Part shown: positions 60,413 to 64,000 of the stretch, piece by piece
Position numbering within the stretch: the first letter of the stretch is position 1
How the letters are laid out: each line of letters opens with the position of its first letter
Assembly: GCA_018881555.1 (NCBI GenBank)
Contig: JACAXG010000112.1
Span: 930,001-994,000 of the forward strand
From: Amblyornis subalaris
Lineage: Eukaryota; Chordata; Aves; Passeriformes; Ptilonorhynchidae
DNA length: 64,000 nt
Reading direction: 5' to 3'
The notes under the pieces: model-generated
What the model was told of the DNA's origin: nothing
What the model saw: the letters and a program-made list of their open reading frames with translations, nothing else
The model's database searches: none
Program-made: the position numbers and the translations under genes

Positions 60413-61785
60413 TTCTCTGATTATACCACGTAAAATGCACTTAGAGAAGAGTTAGAGGCAGAAACTGAGAAATAGAGACAATCTAATGGTTTTTATTTCT
60501 TTGTTTAAAAACCCCTCAAATATAAAAGCCCTATACTTTAGATAACTTTTCTTGCTGATACCTTTTTATTGAAACTTTAAAAAGGTAACTTAATAGAATG
60601 CATTAGTAACTCATTTTTCACATTTGGAAGAAAAGAGAAAATTGAGTTTTAAAAAGAACAGATTGAAAAGAACATTCTTTAAAAAGAACAGATGAAAATT
60701 GACAGAATTGAAGTACTACATAGCATTATATCTAATATTGTACTCATTATATCATTAGACATCTTATTTTAGGTGACACAAAAGTGTAGTCTGTTCGTTA
60801 GAGTCTTTATACTTTGAATGTGGAAGCTTGTTATTTTAAGAAAATTTGCAGTGTAAAATGATAAATTGTTTGCAACTTCATCACCTTTTCAAGGTTTAGT
60901 AATTTTTTTCACTTTCAGTAAGTCTTCCACTCAGACAGAAAAAGGAAAAATTGCTTGCAATTTCTTCCTTCTCTTTAGCTGAAATAGAGCAAAATGGCTT
61001 TTGAGAAATCTACAGATTAATATACAGCCTCAAACAGACAAGACATTTTGTGCAAGTCAAACTAGATATAAAACACAATGTTAAAAGCTAGGTCATCTCA
61101 CTGAGCACTTAGGAGGATGGGTAAGTAATGCCTCACTCAATCATNCTGTGTCCTTTTAAGAAAGGTAACAATGTCATAGACACCATGGGATTTTGTGCTC
61201 TCAGTCACATCACATAGACTCTATATACTATTGCAGTTTTGGGTTTTTTTTGACTTGAGGAGTTTTTTATTATTATTGTTATTATTATTTAAATTTGGGA
61301 AGTTTAAGTTTTTTGTTTTGTTTTGGGTTTTGGGCTTGTTTGAAGGTTTTGGTTTTGTTTGTTGGGTGCATTTTTGTTTTTTGGGGTTTTTCTTTGTTTC
61401 TTTTTTTGTTATGCCTTTTAATTTTAATAGACACAAACTGCCAAATCCTCACAAATTTTCTGTAGGCAGGTTAATTAAATTAAATCTAATTTAATTAATC
61501 TGATGAAAATCCAATTGAATACCAGGTCTACTCATTTTATTTAAAGGAAGAGGATGTGTTCTATACCAATTAAAAGCAGAATTCAGCTACTACATGTTCA
61601 GAATTTCACAATCACAGCACAAAATCCAGTAGATCTGTGACTGTTTGAATTTGAAATTCAGTGGTAGAAAATAATTTAACAGAACCATCAGACCATCTTG
61701 CTTTAAAAATCCATGTTTTATTAGTGTTATTCAGGTACTTAGCAATTAGTTGTATGTCAGGAACACATTTTAAAGGATTGCGGTA
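60413..61785. other. Unique AT-rich DNA, T/TTG-rich run
   Basis: TTTTG-type low-complexity with a TTA run at about 61247-61410. ORFs here are homopolymeric shadows. No gene seen. Confidence 0.5.
61247..61410. repeat. T-rich low-complexity (TTTTG)n with (TTA)n
   Basis: TTATTATTATT and repeated TTTTG/TTTGG words. Confidence 0.8.
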
Positions 61786-61790
61786 AGTCT
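61786..61790. repeat. Target-site duplication, left copy (AGTCT), LTR E
   Basis: AGTCT directly before TGTGGCGAGA, exactly repeated at 62547-62551. Confidence 0.83.
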
Positions 61791-62546
61791 TGTGGCGAGA
61801 TAGTCCCAACCAAGGTCAAGAAGGTTATCTGCTCTTTTGCATAAACCAAAAAGATCTCTCCCTTTTCCATGGCCTCGCAGATGCATAGATGCCAGGCTGA
61901 TATGACAGTGAACAACTGCTGTAAAGAGAGGTTATGCTGGTATTTTTATGGCTCGTAGACACCATACTTTACAAGGTATAAAAGATTCACTCTGACACAC
62001 ACAAGTTGGAAAAAATCNTCTGTACACCCCAAAAGTGTGAGAGNAAAAAGACCCCTCAAGCTAGNACACTGGCTTTGAGTAATTCTCCTCTTCTGGAAGT
62101 TGAGTGAAAGAAGTCTCAGCACACCATACCATTCAGGTTTGGTAAGTCATATGAGCTTCTAGACTATACTAGTCCTTGGCTGGTCATTGTATTAATCTAT
62201 ATTGTGCACTGTATAACTCACTAGTGAAACCTCTTGTTACCCTGTGTAGTTAGCAATTGGTATATTTTAAACCTATTACTGACAGTGGCACAGTGTTTAT
62301 TAATATCTCCTTTGTCTGTCCAGTGTAGTGTGTAGTTTGTTAGAATCTTATGTCTGTTGTTTTTGTGTCTATTGAATAAATAATTCATTTTTAATAGACG
62401 AGATCAGCCATCATTAAGAATCTATAATGAAAGCGATTTTACTCTGGCTAAGGTGCTGGCCATCTTAGCAAAANNTACTATAAATTTGAGCAGAGGCAAA
62501 AGCTTGGTTTAAACCCTTATTACCTTCGTAAAATCCATTCGTAACA
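61791..62546 (+). mobile_element. Solo LTR E, 756 bp, plus strand
   Basis: It begins TGTGGCGAGATAG and ends CATTCGTAACA, flanked by exact 5-bp repeats AGTCT. TATAAAAG is at 61977-61984 and AATAAA at 62375-62380. TATA-to-poly(A) distance is about 390 bp, so R is long. No internal sequence remains. A 5-bp TSD suits ERVL/ERV1 types. Family name not assigned. Confidence 0.84.
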
Positions 62547-62551
62547 AGTCT
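62547..62551. repeat. Target-site duplication, right copy (AGTCT), LTR E
   Basis: Exact copy of 61786-61790. Confidence 0.83.
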
Positions 62552-63331
62552 CTAGACAATACTGAAAGCCTGAAATTCACATGTAGTAAGGAACGGTTCC
62601 TGTCCAAGAAAGTTTACTAAATCCAAAGAATTTATATGGTTAGAGAGAGAATTACCGAACCCAAGTGATTTGTGGACAGTCTGGTGACAGGCAAAAAATG
62701 GATTTGAGTGCCTTGACTTCAGGGCCATGGTTCTAACTGGTCTCCTTCATCCTAGAAGTATTCCAAAATCACTTAACTTGTGTTCAGTACATCCCAGGGA
62801 CAGTTTTGAAAGTTAATGTCAAAGACCACTTCATAAAAGGAAGTTTGATTAAATTTAATACTTTTTTCAAATGACTGTTGTGAAATTGAACTCCCCATTA
62901 TCTCTTCTAATGACTTTTAATACTTCATGTGGGTTAACTGGAAAATGAAATCACTAAATGATAAATTTATGTTTCTTAAATTATATGACAAAGGTTAGAG
63001 AAAAAAAAATTACATTGGCTCTGAACTGTGTTGGAGAACAGAATAGTTTTGTAATAATGTGTGTTCTAAATGGAGACCAAAAGGAATCATATTCCTGCCA
63101 GTATATTTCTCCCAGTTACAACTAATGCTGTTCTTCTTTTCCAGGCATTATTTGGGAATAAGAACATGGTTCCTTTTAATATTCTTCTTTCTGGAGGATC
63201 CTTCTGTGATCATCCTTCCTTTTTTTTTTCATGTTACACCACTTTGCTTTCTCATCAAAGCACTCAAAAGTAACCTGCATTGAAAACTGAGTTAATTTCT
63301 AACGAAATATTGATTCAGCAAGGAATGTATG

Positions 63332-63372
<41 letters not shown>

Positions 63373-64000
63373 AACTCATAAATTAGTGTGCAAATTTTAA
63401 TTTAGAAGCCAGTGAGTTTATCTGCATTCTGGATAGATAGAAACTTGAACGCCAAGCTAGGTGGAGGCATAGTTTGCTCTGTTTAACTGGTCAGAATAAA
63501 ACATGCTAATCTTTGACTTTTTCCATAGCAATTAAAGTCCTTGTTAATCTTTTAACTGTGTTCAGAGATTCTGTATTGTGTCCCACAGCATGATATAAGC
63601 TTCNGAATGCCATGAACCTATTCCTGTAACAAATCCAGTTGTCACTTTTTTTAGTTTAAGTATTTGCCCTCATGCAAATGATAAATACATAATCTGATTT
63701 CAAAAATCATTCCAATTCTGCTAAAATTCTGGAGTTACAATATATGATTACCGAGAGCCAAGGTTTTCCTTTGAATTCATGAGCGTATAAATTCTTAGGG
63801 TTGAATGCTCGGCATGTGTAATGCAACACAGATTCATTAGAACTAGTGGAAGTAGGTAAATTTACATAGGCTGAGAACATATCCCTTAATATTTAATCTA
63901 GTTTCCCAACTGGTTTCTCTAATTGCTCTCTATATTCAGCTTCAGAGGTGTCTGGCAGTTACGGTGGGATGGTTATCAAATATTTAATTAAATTGTGAAG
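62552..64000. other. Unique AT-rich DNA with (TAA)n
   Basis: (TAA)n passing into (TAAA)n at 63332-63374. No gene seen to the window end. Confidence 0.5.
63332..63374. repeat. Microsatellite (TAA)n/(TAAA)n
   Basis: About ten ATA/TAA units followed by three AAAT units; likely polymorphic. Confidence 0.9.

Overview
The window looks like vertebrate nuclear DNA from a bird, probably a passerine. It is AT-rich, with about a hundred isolated ambiguous bases and one 602-bp assembly gap. It carries six recognisable CR1 LINE fragments, many avian-type LTRs, and a tRNA-Ile-headed, CR1-tailed SINE of the kind described in songbirds (TguSINE1-like). I see no host protein-coding gene, no rRNA and no CRISPR array. 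Open reading frames outside transposable elements are short and look like chance. The window is best read as a gene desert or a very long intron.

Layout. 1-4562 is unique AT-rich DNA. 4563-5971 holds two related solo LTRs in divergent orientation, each with a perfect 6-bp target-site duplication (TSD). They abut a minus-strand CR1 with a decayed reverse transcriptase (5985-6940). 10665-12272 is a nest: a 946-bp minus-strand solo LTR (TSD GTGCG) sits inside a plus-strand solo LTR (TSD CCATC). 15570-16793 has two copies of one avian ERV LTR family. The second (16236-16788, minus) is followed, at its primer-binding-site position, by a copy of essentially a whole tRNA-Lys including a CCA-like tail. 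19590-20115 is a dispersed repeat with internal imperfect units. 28890-29290 and 35877-36642 are plus-strand CR1s. 39097-39247 is the SINE. 44188-44789 is the gap, flanked on its right by GC-rich sequence. 49657-50905 is a minus-strand CR1. 51660-55116 is a short, degraded ERV with a tRNA-Ser-type primer binding site and a gag-like ORF. 55734-55986, 57997-58484 and 61791-62546 are further LTRs; 57560-57830 and 60045-60412 are CR1 pieces.

The elements do not form a pathway. They record successive insertions: CR1s (old and truncated), LTRs with still-readable TSDs (more recent), and nesting that gives relative order. The most unusual object is the LTR plus whole-tRNA composite at 16147-16793. 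It looks like reverse transcription read through the entire primer tRNA. Family names are from memory and inspection; no database search was possible.
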